Shown: positions 31,749 through 40,260, numbered from the stretch's first letter. The stretch: 64,000 bases of DNA from Streptomyces sp. Act143 (GCF_003143935.1 NZ_QFRX01000001.1:7722992-7786991), one strand, 5' to 3'. A program made the numbers and translations. The notes: a model not told the origin generated them from the sequence alone.

Positions 31749-32371
31749 CGAACCTCCTGCTCCCGTACTACGAGCACCCGTCCGTCCGCCCCGCGGAATG
31801 GGAAGCGATCATCACGGCCGCGCCCCACCTCTACGCGGTCGTCCTCAACCCGGCCAGCGGCCCCGGCGACCAGCCCGACGAGGCCTTCGCCGAGGTCGCG
31901 GCAAGGCTGCGAACGGCGGGCGTACGGACCCTCGGCTACGTCGACACCGCCTACGCCCGCCGCCCCCACTCCGACGTCGTCCGCGACCTCGCCCGGCACC
32001 GCGACTGGTACGCCACGGACGGCGCCTTCCTCGACCAAGTGGCCACAGGAGAAGCCGAGTTCACGTACTACCGCCGGCTCGCGACAGCCGTCCGGGGCCC
32101 CCTCGCCCTGAACCACGGAACCGCGCCGCACCCCTCCTACGCCCGCATCGCCGACGTCCTGGTGACCTTCGAGGGCCCCTGGAAGTCGTACCTCCACCTC
32201 GGCCCGCCGACGTGGCAGGGCAGCAGGGACGTACGCGTCTGCCATCTGGTGTACGGCGTCCCGCGTGGCGCGGATCTCCCGGAGTACGGGGCGGACCTGT
32301 GCTGCGGGGTGCCGGGCATGGGCGATCATCCTTGGGGTACGTTGCCCCACACTCTGGAGCCCGCTCCGTGA
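31745..32371 (+). CDS. GH135 (spherulin-4/Sph3-like) glycoside hydrolase
   Basis: A 208-residue protein whose ATG overlaps the upstream stop (ATGA, 31745-31748). It matches the spherulation-specific family 4 fold: NLLLPYYEHPSVRPAEWEAI, VVLNPASGPGDQPDEAF, LGYVDTAYARRP with a candidate catalytic acid, and VTFEGPWKSY. In Aspergillus, Sph3 of this family hydrolyses galactosaminogalactan and is required for its synthesis. No signal peptide is seen from this start, so it appears cytosolic or needs another route, which is odd for a polymer-cleaving enzyme. Its stop overlaps the next start (GTGA). Confidence 0.85.
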   Translation: MTNLLLPYYEHPSVRPAEWEAIITAAPHLYAVVLNPASGPGDQPDEAFAEVAARLRTAGVRTLGYVDTAYARRPHSDVVRDLARHRDWYATDGAFLDQVATGEAEFTYYRRLATAVRGPLALNHGTAPHPSYARIADVLVTFEGPWKSYLHLGPPTWQGSRDVRVCHLVYGVPRGADLPEYGADLCCGVPGMGDHPWGTLPHTLEPAP

Positions 32372-33144
32372 AACGCCTCCTCTGGCTGTTCCCCCTGTTC
32401 CTCCTCGCCGCCTGCACCACGGCCCAGGACGGAAAGCCGGACCCCCGCTGGCAGCCGGCCCCCGGCCTGGCCTGGCAGTGGCAGCTGAGCGGCCGGACGA
32501 TCGACACCTCCGTCGACGTCCCGGTCTACGACATCGACGGCTTCGACCAGCCCGCAGCGACCGTGACCGCCCTGCACCGCAAGGACCGCAAGGTGATCTG
32601 CTACCTCTCCACCGGCGCCTGGGAGGACTGGCGGCCCGACGCGAAGAGGTTCCCCGGGTCGGTGCTCGGCCGCGGCAACGGCTGGGAGGGCGAACGCTGG
32701 CTGGACATCCGGCAGGTCGACGTCCTCGAACCGCTGATGGCGGCCCGTGTCGACATGTGCCGGGACAAGGGCTTCGACGCGGTGGAGCCGGACAACATGG
32801 ACGGCTACAAGAACCGCACGGGATTCGACCTCAAGGCGTCCGACCAGCTCCGCTACAACCGTCTGATCGCGAAGCTCGCCCACGACCGGGGCATGGCGGT
32901 GGGCCTGAAGAACGACCTGGACCAGATCCCGCAGCTGGTGGACGACTTCGACTTCGCGGTCAACGAGCAGTGCGCCCAGTACGACGAGTGCCGGGCCAAC
33001 ACGCCCTTCATCAAGGCGGGCAAGGCCGTGTTCCACGTGGAGTACGAGCTGCCGACGAGCGCCTTCTGCGCCGAGTCCCGCAGGCTGAAGCTGAGCTCGA
33101 TGGCGAAGAAGTACGAGCTGGGGGTGTGGCGGCGCCCCTGTTAG
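32368..33144 (+). CDS. GH114 endo-alpha-1,4-polygalactosaminidase-like lipoprotein
   Basis: A 258-residue protein from GTG 32368, coupled to the previous gene. The signal peptide with lipobox LFLLAAC makes it a surface lipoprotein. GH114 features are VYDIDGFDQ, RKVICYLSTGAWEDWRPD, WLDIRQVDVLEPLM, the acidic EPDNMDGY and GLKNDLDQIPQLVDDFD. Family members include Ega3 of Aspergillus fumigatus, an endo-alpha-1,4-galactosaminidase that cuts deacetylated galactosaminogalactan. With the deacetylase, GT4 and GH135 genes it completes the module. It converges with cobS, overlapping by 4 bp. Confidence 0.9.
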   Translation: MKRLLWLFPLFLLAACTTAQDGKPDPRWQPAPGLAWQWQLSGRTIDTSVDVPVYDIDGFDQPAATVTALHRKDRKVICYLSTGAWEDWRPDAKRFPGSVLGRGNGWEGERWLDIRQVDVLEPLMAARVDMCRDKGFDAVEPDNMDGYKNRTGFDLKASDQLRYNRLIAKLAHDRGMAVGLKNDLDQIPQLVDDFDFAVNEQCAQYDECRANTPFIKAGKAVFHVEYELPTSAFCAESRRLKLSSMAKKYELGVWRRPC

Positions 33145-33926
33145 ACGCCGAAGGTCAGGACGACCAGCGCCGTCGTCGCCGCGGTCTCCGCGAGCCCGCC
33201 GAACACGTCCCCGGTGATCCCGCCGAACCGGCGCGTGCAGTGCCGCAGCAGCAGCTCGGATGCGGCCAGGGCGACGACGACGGCGACGACGGCGACGACA
33301 GGCCCGTGGCCCCCCACCAGCAGCCCGCTCCCGACCGCCGCCACCAGCACCGCCGCGACGGCCCCGGCCGCGCCCCCCGCCGGCACCACCCCCGCCACCG
33401 CCGCCCCCAGCCCCTCCGGCCGGGCGGCCGGCACTCCCGCGCGGGCGGCCAGGGTCAGCGCGAGCCGCGCGACCACGGCCGCGACGACGGCCGCCACCGC
33501 ACCCCGGGCCCACGAGTCGTCGTAGGCCCGTGCCAGCGCGGCCACCTGGCCGAGCAGGACGAGGACCAGCGTGATGACCCCGAACGGCCCGATGTCCGAC
33601 TGCTTCATGATCCGCAGGGCGTCCTCGGCGGGCTTGCCGCTGCCGAGGCCGTCGGCGGTGTCGGCGAGGCCGTCGAGGTGCAGGCCCCGGGTCAGCACGG
33701 CCGGCACCGCGGCGGAGCCGACCGCGGCGAGCAGCGCACCCGAGCCCAGCCACAGCAGCGCGAGCCCGACCGCCGCCGCGAGCCCGCCGATCACCACACC
33801 CACCAGCGGGGCGCACAGCATGCCGCCGCGCGCCGCCACCCGGTCCCAGCGGCTCACCCGGACGGGGAGCACACTCAGGGTGCCGAAGGCGAAGCGGAGG
33901 CCGTGGAGCTGCGGGGACGTGGACAC
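33141..33926 (-). CDS. cobS: Adenosylcobinamide-GDP ribazoletransferase (cobalamin synthase)
   Basis: Membrane enzyme joining adenosylcobinamide-GDP and alpha-ribazole in the last steps of cobalamin synthesis. It has 261 residues from GTG 33926; TACTCT on the minus strand lies seven nucleotides upstream, suggesting a leaderless transcript. Motifs include GLHLDGLADTADGLGS (metal-binding Asp residues) and RIMKQSDIGPFG near the N-terminal third; five or more Ala/Val-rich helices follow. cobT and cobU homologues lie 3-6 kb away on the same strand but not adjacent. No cobalamin riboswitch is visible. Confidence 0.94.
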   Translation of the reverse strand: MSTSPQLHGLRFAFGTLSVLPVRVSRWDRVAARGGMLCAPLVGVVIGGLAAAVGLALLWLGSGALLAAVGSAAVPAVLTRGLHLDGLADTADGLGSGKPAEDALRIMKQSDIGPFGVITLVLVLLGQVAALARAYDDSWARGAVAAVVAAVVARLALTLAARAGVPAARPEGLGAAVAGVVPAGGAAGAVAAVLVAAVGSGLLVGGHGPVVAVVAVVVALAASELLLRHCTRRFGGITGDVFGGLAETAATTALVVLTFGV

Positions 33927-33994
33927 GCCCGGAAGAGTAGCCCGGTCGCCGTAGCCGCCGAGCAGCCCACCCCGTCCGGCCGGAAACTGGACCC

Positions 33995-34759
33995 ATGGGC
34001 CACTGGCTGCACCGCAACATCGTCGAACCCGGCAAGCTGCCGCTGCTCCTGGCCCTGACCGCGTTCGTCGTCACCTTCCTCGTCACCCGGGTCATCACCC
34101 GCCTCATCCGCGCGGGCAAGGGCCCCTTCGGCAACATCAGCTCCGGCGGAGTGCACATCCACCACGTGGTGCCCGGCGTCATCCTGACGGTCCTCGGCGG
34201 CTTCGGGGCGGTCGCCAGCGGGCGGCACGGCTTCGGGTCGGCGGTCCTCGCGGTGGTCTTCGGCGTCGGCGCCGGTCTGGTGCTGGACGAGTTCGCGCTG
34301 ATCCTGCACCTGGACGACGTCTACTGGACGGAGCAGGGAAGAAAGAGCGTCGAGGTCGTCGTGCTCACGGCGGCCCTGGTCGGCCTGGTGCTCTCGGGGT
34401 TCTCGCCGTTCGGGGTCAACGACATGACCCAGGAGGAGCTCAAGGACCGCGGGAGCGTCATCACGACCGTCCTGGTCAACTTCCTCTTCGCGCTGGCCGT
34501 GCTCCTCAAGGGCAAGACCCGGATGGCGATCTTCAGCGTGGTCGTGCCGTTCCTCGGCGTCATCGGCCTCGTCCGGCTGGCCCGCCCCGGCTCGCCCTGG
34601 GCCCGCCGCCTCTACCGCCGCCGCCCTCGCGCCCGCGCCAAGGCCACCCTGCGCGCCTACCGTCACGACCGCCGCTGGTCCGGCCCCCGCCGCCGCTTTC
34701 AGGACCTGATCGGCGGCAAGCCCGACCCGGACCCCGCCCCCGACCCTGTCCGCCGGTGA
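33995..34759 (+). CDS. Conserved polytopic membrane protein, unknown function
   Basis: A 254-residue protein from ATG 33995. Four or five hydrophobic segments (about 18-35, 55-75, 80-100, 120-140, 165-195) are followed by a very basic cytosolic tail (YRRRPRARAKATLRAYRHDRRW) ending in a Pro/Asp repeat. The segment SSGGVHIHHVVPGVILTVLGG and LDEFALILHLDDVYW look conserved and histidine/aspartate-rich, possibly metal-binding. I do not recognise a named family. Its 3' end overlaps the rhomboid-like gene on the other strand by 61 bp. Confidence 0.75.
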   Translation: MGHWLHRNIVEPGKLPLLLALTAFVVTFLVTRVITRLIRAGKGPFGNISSGGVHIHHVVPGVILTVLGGFGAVASGRHGFGSAVLAVVFGVGAGLVLDEFALILHLDDVYWTEQGRKSVEVVVLTAALVGLVLSGFSPFGVNDMTQEELKDRGSVITTVLVNFLFALAVLLKGKTRMAIFSVVVPFLGVIGLVRLARPGSPWARRLYRRRPRARAKATLRAYRHDRRWSGPRRRFQDLIGGKPDPDPAPDPVRR

Positions 34760-35397
34760 CGCAGGGCCGACACCGCGCACAGAGCCAGCACCGCGGCGAT
34801 CGCCGCCAGATGCTCCTTGCCCGCGAGGTTGTCCTTCAGCAGCACCTCGACCACCATCGCGACGATCACCACGCCCGCGGTGACGTACGCCCGGTAGCGC
34901 CACCCCAGGAACACCGCCAGCCCCACCACGGCCGCCGACGGACCGGTGTCGACGACCAGGGAGTCGGAGGCGGGCAGGCCGAGCGGGCTGTCGGGGCCCA
35001 GCCAGATGCCCACGCGCGCGTACAACGTGCCGGCGAGCGTGGCGACGTACGCGATGACGAGCGTGCGCCACCAGCCCAGACAGATCTCCGCGATGCCGAA
35101 GACCAGCAGGATCTGGCCGAGGGCGCCCCAGACGGGCAGGTCGAGGGCGGGGACGAACAGCGACAGGGGCGTGCGCAGCAGGGCCGGCCACAGCGGGTCC
35201 TCGGCGCGTACGGCCCCCACGTCCTCGACGAACCGGAAGCCCCAGGACTGGTTGTGCACGACATGCAGCACCGCCGTCAGGCACACCACCCCGATCGTCA
35301 TCGGGGCCGCCCGCCATCGCCGCCGCACCAGCGGCCCGCGGACGGCGATGTACAGCGGGCCCCATTCGGCACGGGCCCAGCGGGCGAGTGTCGTCAT
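34699..35397 (-). CDS. Rhomboid-like membrane protein
   Basis: A 232-residue membrane protein whose ATG (35397) overlaps the upstream gene's stop (ATGA, 35394-35397), so it is translationally coupled to the MprF-like gene. About six hydrophobic segments are visible. A GPSAAVVG segment in a late helix and a His in KEHLAAI in the final helix resemble the Ser and His of the rhomboid catalytic dyad, although the usual GxSG is altered to GPSA. It may be a rhomboid-fold protein with reduced or no protease activity. Confidence 0.65.
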   Translation of the reverse strand: MTTLARWARAEWGPLYIAVRGPLVRRRWRAAPMTIGVVCLTAVLHVVHNQSWGFRFVEDVGAVRAEDPLWPALLRTPLSLFVPALDLPVWGALGQILLVFGIAEICLGWWRTLVIAYVATLAGTLYARVGIWLGPDSPLGLPASDSLVVDTGPSAAVVGLAVFLGWRYRAYVTAGVVIVAMVVEVLLKDNLAGKEHLAAIAAVLALCAVSALRHRRTGSGAGSGSGLPPIRS

Positions 35398-37076
35398 CCC
35401 TGTTTCCCCCAGTGCGTCCGGTGCAGCCCCGGCAGCTCCAGGAAGCCCTCCGCGCGCGCCGAGGCGAGCCCGATGCGCGGCAGGTCCGCGCTCTTCTCGA
35501 AGAGCAGGAACCGCGGCTCCCAGATGGGCCGGTACTTGGCGTTGGCGCGGTACAGGGATTCGATCTGCCACCAGCGCGAGAAGAAGCTGAGCAGCGACCT
35601 CCACAGCCGCAGCACCGGTCCCGCACCGAGCCGTCCACCACGTTCGAAGACCGACCGGAACATCGCGAAGTTGAGCGAGACCTGCGTGATCCCGATCTCG
35701 TGGGCCCGCCGCAGCAGATCGATCACCATGAACTCGACCAGCCCGTTGTCGGAGTCCCGGTCCCGCCGCATGAGATCGAGCGACAGCCCGTGCGGCCCCC
35801 ACGGCACGAACGACAGCAGCGCCCTCGACTCGCCCCTGGCGTCCGTGCATTCCAGCATCACGCAGCGCCCGTCCCGCGCGTCCCCGAGCCGCCCCAGCGC
35901 CATGCTGAACCCGCGCTCGGTGGCCCCGTCCCGCCAGTCGTCGGCACGCTGCACCAGCGTGGCCATCTCCGCGGCCGGGATCTCCTCGTGCCGCCGGATG
36001 CGCACCGCGTACCCGGCCCGCCGCACCCGGTTGTACGCCTGCCGCACGGTCCGCATGGCCCGCCCCTCAAGGGTGAACTCGGCGACCTCCACCAGCGCCT
36101 CGTCCCCGAGTTCCAGCGCGTCGAGCCCGTGCCGCGCGTACACGGTCCCCGCCTCCTCGCCCGCCCCCATCACGGCCGGGATCCACCCGTGCGCCCGGGC
36201 CTCGGCGAGCCACGGTTCGATGGCGCCGGGCCATGCCTCGGGGTCGCCGAGCGGATCACCGGACGCCAGCGAGACACCTCCCACGACGCGATAGGCGACG
36301 GCGGCCTTCCCGCTCGGCGACCAGACGACGCTCTTCTCCCGGCGCAGCGCGAAGTAGCCCAGCGAGTCCCGCTCGCCGTGCCGGTCGAGCAGCTCCCGCA
36401 GCCGCTTCTCGTCGTCGTCGGTGAGCGGGTCGACGGCCCGGCGGGAGCGGAAGGCGGCATAGAGGACGGCGAGGAGCAGGACCGTGCTGAGCCCGTTGAC
36501 GGTGACGTCGACCCAGTTGGGCGTGGCGATGCCGGGGGAGCGGAAGTCGGCGATGGAGACCAGGCGCAGGGTGCCGTAGCGCCAGCACGCGGCGAAGGTG
36601 GAGTGCCGCTGGTTGGTCACGTCCACCAGCAGCGCCGCGAGCAGGGAGGAGACGAGCAGCCCGCCCGCGCCGACGGCCGCGGCCAGCTTCGGGTTGGCCC
36701 GGTCGCCCTTGGCGTAGAACTCCCGCCGGCCGAGCACCAGCGTGCCCACGAAGGCGGCGGTCAGCCCCAGCGACATCCAGTTCTGCGGGTGCCGCCGGAT
36801 CTCCGGGAACACCATGGCGAACGCCAGCAGCGCGAGGAACGCCCCGCTCAGGCCGAGGTTGAGCAGCCATGCGGCGCGTTTGCGGCGCCGCATGGTGATC
36901 GCCAGGAACGCCGTGAAGACCCCGGAGGCGAAGCCGGCGGTCAGCAGGTACGGCGTGAACAGATCCTCCTGGTTGTGCCGCCGCACGTCCTGCCCCGGGG
37001 ACACCCACACCGCACTGAGGAAGTTGACGAACGCGACGAGCCGGAGGTACCAGACGGCGAATCGGGCGTATCCCAT
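35394..37076 (-). CDS. Phosphatidylglycerol lysyltransferase-like membrane protein (DUF2156/MprF C-terminal domain)
   Basis: A 560-residue protein from ATG 37076. Residues 1-215 hold about six membrane helices; the cytosolic part carries the GNAT-like DUF2156 domain (LGYFALRREKSVVWSPSGKA, GVSLASGDPLGDPEAW, ALLSFVPWGPHGLSLDLMRR, NGLVEFMVIDLL, SLNFAMFRSVFERG). Such domains transfer amino acids from aminoacyl-tRNA to membrane lipids, as in MprF and LysX. Which amino acid or lipid is used here cannot be read. It is coupled by a 4-bp overlap to the rhomboid-like gene, implying a shared envelope role. Confidence 0.85.
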   Translation of the reverse strand: MGYARFAVWYLRLVAFVNFLSAVWVSPGQDVRRHNQEDLFTPYLLTAGFASGVFTAFLAITMRRRKRAAWLLNLGLSGAFLALLAFAMVFPEIRRHPQNWMSLGLTAAFVGTLVLGRREFYAKGDRANPKLAAAVGAGGLLVSSLLAALLVDVTNQRHSTFAACWRYGTLRLVSIADFRSPGIATPNWVDVTVNGLSTVLLLAVLYAAFRSRRAVDPLTDDDEKRLRELLDRHGERDSLGYFALRREKSVVWSPSGKAAVAYRVVGGVSLASGDPLGDPEAWPGAIEPWLAEARAHGWIPAVMGAGEEAGTVYARHGLDALELGDEALVEVAEFTLEGRAMRTVRQAYNRVRRAGYAVRIRRHEEIPAAEMATLVQRADDWRDGATERGFSMALGRLGDARDGRCVMLECTDARGESRALLSFVPWGPHGLSLDLMRRDRDSDNGLVEFMVIDLLRRAHEIGITQVSLNFAMFRSVFERGGRLGAGPVLRLWRSLLSFFSRWWQIESLYRANAKYRPIWEPRFLLFEKSADLPRIGLASARAEGFLELPGLHRTHWGKQG

Positions 37077-37155
37077 GAGAGGGGATCAAACCATTCCTCC
37101 GCCGTGACGACGCTCAACCACGACGGCGCAGCCCGGCGCTGCCGAACCGGCCGGA

Positions 37156-38241
37156 CTAGTCCTCCTCCTTCTCCTCCTCCTGCTCCTCCACGACGGACGG
37201 CTTCTCGGGGAGCTCGGCCGCCAACGCCGCCGCGGCCTGCACCAGCGGCAGGGCAAGCAGCCCCCCGGCGCCCTCTCCCACCCGCACCCCGTGGTCGAGC
37301 AGCGGCTCAAGGGCCATCCGGTCCAGCGCCTTCGCCTGCCCCGGCTCCCCGGAGTCGTGCGCGGCCAGCCACCAGTCGGGCGCCCGGAACGCGATCCGCT
37401 GCCCGACCAGCGCGCAGGCGGCCACGACCACGCCGTCCAGCACCACCGGCAGCTTGCGCACCGCGGCCTGGAGCAGGAACCCGGTGATCGCGGCGAGGTC
37501 GGCGCCGCCCACGGTCGCCAGGAGCTGGAGCTGATCGCCCAGCACCGGCCGGGCCCGCCGCAGCGCGTCCCGGATCGCCGTGCACTTGCGCATCCACGCC
37601 AGGTCGTCGATCGCGAGCCCGCCGCGCCCGGTCACCACCGAGGCGTCGGTCCCGCACAGCGCGGCGATGAGCACGCCCGCCGCCGTGGTCCCGCCGACGC
37701 TCACATCGCCGAGCACCACCAGATCCGTACCGGAGTCGGCCTCCTCGTCGGCCACCGCGATCCCGGCCCGGAACGCGGCCTCCGCCTCGTCCGGGGTCAG
37801 CGCGTCCTCGACGTCGATACGCCCGCTGCCGCGCCGCACCCGATACCGGACGACGTCCTCCGGCAGCGACTCCGGGTCGGTGTCCAGGGCCATGTCGACG
37901 ACCCGCACCGGCACCCCGAGCCGCCGCGCGAGCACCGACACCGGCCGCCCGCCCTCCAGCACCTCGCGCACCAACTCCGCGGCGCTGCCCGCCTTTCGGG
38001 CCGAGACGCCGAGCTCGGCGATGCCGTGGTCACCGGCGAAGAGAACCACCCGCGGCCGTTCGACCGGCCGCACCGGCACGGCGGACTGCGCCGCGGCCAG
38101 CCACTCACCCAGGTCGTCGAGGCGGCCCAGCGATCCGGGCGGCACGATCTGGCGCTCGCGACGCGCCTCGGCGTCGCGGCGCACCCCGCCGTCGGGGCGC
38201 TCGATCAGATCGGAGAAGTCGTCGAGATTAAGCGAGCTCAT
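37156..38241 (-). CDS. cobT: Nicotinate-nucleotide-dimethylbenzimidazole phosphoribosyltransferase
   Basis: Makes alpha-ribazole 5'-phosphate, the activated lower ligand of cobalamin. It has 361 residues from ATG 38241, seven nucleotides after a minus-strand TACTGT (leaderless). Motifs include VVLFAGDHGIAELGVSA, VVLGDVSVGGTTAAGVLIA, LLATVGGADLAAITGFLL and HGVRVGEGAGGLLALPLV, all typical of CobT. An acidic Glu-rich C-terminal tail (VVEEQEEEKEED) is unusual. cobS and cobU are nearby on the same strand. Confidence 0.94.
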   Translation of the reverse strand: MSSLNLDDFSDLIERPDGGVRRDAEARRERQIVPPGSLGRLDDLGEWLAAAQSAVPVRPVERPRVVLFAGDHGIAELGVSARKAGSAAELVREVLEGGRPVSVLARRLGVPVRVVDMALDTDPESLPEDVVRYRVRRGSGRIDVEDALTPDEAEAAFRAGIAVADEEADSGTDLVVLGDVSVGGTTAAGVLIAALCGTDASVVTGRGGLAIDDLAWMRKCTAIRDALRRARPVLGDQLQLLATVGGADLAAITGFLLQAAVRKLPVVLDGVVVAACALVGQRIAFRAPDWWLAAHDSGEPGQAKALDRMALEPLLDHGVRVGEGAGGLLALPLVQAAAALAAELPEKPSVVEEQEEEKEED

Positions 38242-38378
38242 TCGCCGAACAGTACCGGCACCGGTCGAACAGAGCGCCGCCACAGGGGCACCACGCGCAT
38301 CGCACGTCGTTGCTCCCAAGATCGAGATCCCTTACGTTCCGTTTTGCAGCGGATTGTCATACGTCTCAGGGAGCCTCC

Positions 38379-38891
38379 ATGAAACGCCTGCGCGCCCGTC
38401 TCTCGGACCTCGACCGCAGACGGCGCCACCGCTCCACGGCCCGCGCGATGCTGCGCCTCGACCCCGAACCGGAGAGCTGGCTGGACGTCGGCACGGGCGA
38501 CGCGCACTTCCCGGCCACGGCCAAGGAGTTGTTCCCCTACACCTCCTTCGACGGCCTCGACACGACCACCGCCGTCCTCGTGGCCCGCGAGGCGGAGCGC
38601 GTGGAGGAGGCGCACCTCGGCAACCCCGCCTCCCCGCACCTCGCCAAGGTCCTGACGGCCCGTTACGACGTGATCAGCGTCCTGCACCCCACCGATGACC
38701 TCGGCCCGGTCCTGACGTTCCTCCGCCCGGGCGGCCACGTACTGGTGGAGACGGCGGAACCCGCCGACGCCCTGCGCACCGCACTCGAAGCGAGCGGCTG
38801 CACGGTCCTCCCGGCCGGCCGTCACCCCGCCCTCGACCGCCTGTCCAGGACGACCCGCGTCATCGCCCGCCGGGCGCCCTCACCCGCGTAG
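38379..38891 (+). CDS. Class I SAM-dependent methyltransferase
   Basis: A 170-residue protein from ATG 38379 behind GGGAG. The SAM-binding motif I is WLDVGTGDAHFPATAKE (about residues 30-46), followed by FDGLDTT; a later motif is VISVLHPTDDLGPVLTFLRPGG. It is short for a methyltransferase, and the substrate is unknown. The last 12 bp overlap the end of the convergent cobU gene. Confidence 0.82.
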   Translation: MKRLRARLSDLDRRRRHRSTARAMLRLDPEPESWLDVGTGDAHFPATAKELFPYTSFDGLDTTTAVLVAREAERVEEAHLGNPASPHLAKVLTARYDVISVLHPTDDLGPVLTFLRPGGHVLVETAEPADALRTALEASGCTVLPAGRHPALDRLSRTTRVIARRAPSPA

Positions 38892-40103
38892 CACCAGCGC
38901 CTGCCCCGCCACCACCAGCAGCACGTGCTCGCACTCCGCGGCGAACGCCGCGTTCAGCCGCCCGAGTTCGTCCCGGTACCGCCGCCCGGACGCGGTGGCG
39001 GGCACGATCCCCGACCCCACCTCGTTCGACACGGCGACGACGGTCCGCCGGGTCGCCCGCACCGCGTCCGTCAGCTCCCGCACCCGCTTGCGCAGCGCCC
39101 GCTCCCCGCCACCGGCCCACTCCGCGTCGTCCCACGCCCCGACGGCGTCCATCGCGTCCGTCAGCCACAGCGACAGACAGTCGATCAGCAGCGGCGGCCC
39201 CTCGCCGGCGAGCAGCGGCACCAGGTCGCAGGTCTCCGCCGTGCGCCAGGACCCCGGCCGCCGCTCCCGGTGCGCGGAGACCCGGGCCGCCCACTCGCCG
39301 TCCCCGTTGCGCGTCCCGCCCGTGGCCACGTACAGCACCTCGGGGAAGGCCTCCAGGCGCCGCTCGGCCTCCACCGACTTCCCCGACCGCGCCCCGCCCA
39401 GCACCAAGGTGCGCCGCGGCACGTCCGGTACGTCCTCATAGGCGCCGACGGCCAGCGTCGTCCCGTCGGGCACGGCCCGCGCGCCCGCCGCCGCGAGCCG
39501 GCGCCGCAACTCCGCGCCCGGCGGCACGTCGTGGTCCAGATGCACGGCGACGACATCGGTGGTCGGCCCCACCGCCCCGACCGCCCGCAGCCTGGACAGC
39601 ACGTCCGGCCGCCCCACGACATCGGCGAGGACCATGTCGTAGACGTCCTCCGGGTTCTCCTCCAGCCCCGCCGGAGCCCCGCCCGGCGGCAGATACAGCA
39701 GCCGCTGCCCGTCCGGCCCGGTCACCGCGTACCCGGTGCCGGGCGCGTCCAGCGCCACCGCCCGCACCCGGTGCCCCGTCAGCAGCGCCAACTCCCGCCC
39801 GTCCGGCACCCGCCCCGGCTGCGGCAGTCCCGCCGGCACCTCCACGGCCGGCCCGTCGTGCGGATGCGACAGCAGCACCTGCCGCACGCCACCCAGCGAG
39901 TGCCCGGCCCGGGCTGCGGCGAACGCGACGCCGGGCGTCAGGTCCAGCATGAGCGCCCCGTCGATCAGCAGCGCGGTGGCTGCACGGGCGTCGGGGCCGA
40001 GGGACACCGCGCAGGCGGCGCAAGGGCAGCCGGGGCGGGGGAGCCCGGAGGGAGCGCCGGTACCAAGGAGAGTCAGTTCCACGAGTAGATTTTCGCCGGT
40101 CAC
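38880..40103 (-). CDS. cobU: MBL-like domain fused to adenosylcobinamide kinase/guanylyltransferase (CobU/CobP)
   Basis: A 407-residue two-domain protein from GTG 40103 (GTG 40082 is an alternative). Residues 8-225 resemble a metallo-beta-lactamase/PhnP-like domain (ELTLLGTGAPSGLPRPGC, LLSHPHDGPA, VHLDHDV). Residues about 232-407 are CobU: the P-loop LVLGGARSGKSVEAE, LYVATGGTRN, LLIDCLSLWLTDAM and VVAVSNEVGSGIVP. CobU phosphorylates adenosylcobinamide and then attaches GMP. The role of the MBL-like domain is unknown; it lacks some metal ligands (SHPHDG in place of HxHxDH). Confidence 0.9.
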   Translation of the reverse strand: MTGENLLVELTLLGTGAPSGLPRPGCPCAACAVSLGPDARAATALLIDGALMLDLTPGVAFAAARAGHSLGGVRQVLLSHPHDGPAVEVPAGLPQPGRVPDGRELALLTGHRVRAVALDAPGTGYAVTGPDGQRLLYLPPGGAPAGLEENPEDVYDMVLADVVGRPDVLSRLRAVGAVGPTTDVVAVHLDHDVPPGAELRRRLAAAGARAVPDGTTLAVGAYEDVPDVPRRTLVLGGARSGKSVEAERRLEAFPEVLYVATGGTRNGDGEWAARVSAHRERRPGSWRTAETCDLVPLLAGEGPPLLIDCLSLWLTDAMDAVGAWDDAEWAGGGERALRKRVRELTDAVRATRRTVVAVSNEVGSGIVPATASGRRYRDELGRLNAAFAAECEHVLLVVAGQALVLRG

Positions 40104-40131
40104 TGCTGATCTTGCGCGCGCTGGATGCCGT

Positions 40132-40204
40132 CAAGGGGGCGCGGGGAAGCATGAGATGTGCGGTTACCGTCGCGTGGGCGCGACCGGCCACACGCAACCC
40201 GCAC
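40132..40204 (+). repeat. Dispersed hairpin element, copy F (long form)
   Basis: AAGGGGGCGCGGGGAAGC, then a segment with GTGCGGTTACCGTCGCGTGG and GCGCGACCGGCCACACGC. It shares the inner hairpin and the right arm with copy D at 28706. It lies in the divergent region between cobU and the 70-aa gene. Confidence 0.6.
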
Positions 40205-40260
40205 CCGACCGACTACCGTATGTTGATCACGGTCCAACCCAGCGGAGCGAGGTGGCGTAC

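Noticed and set aside
33927..40260. Cobalamin riboswitch near cobS, cobT or cobU
   Set aside because: Looked for a B12-box-like conserved core upstream of each gene; cobS and cobT appear leaderless and no such core was seen.
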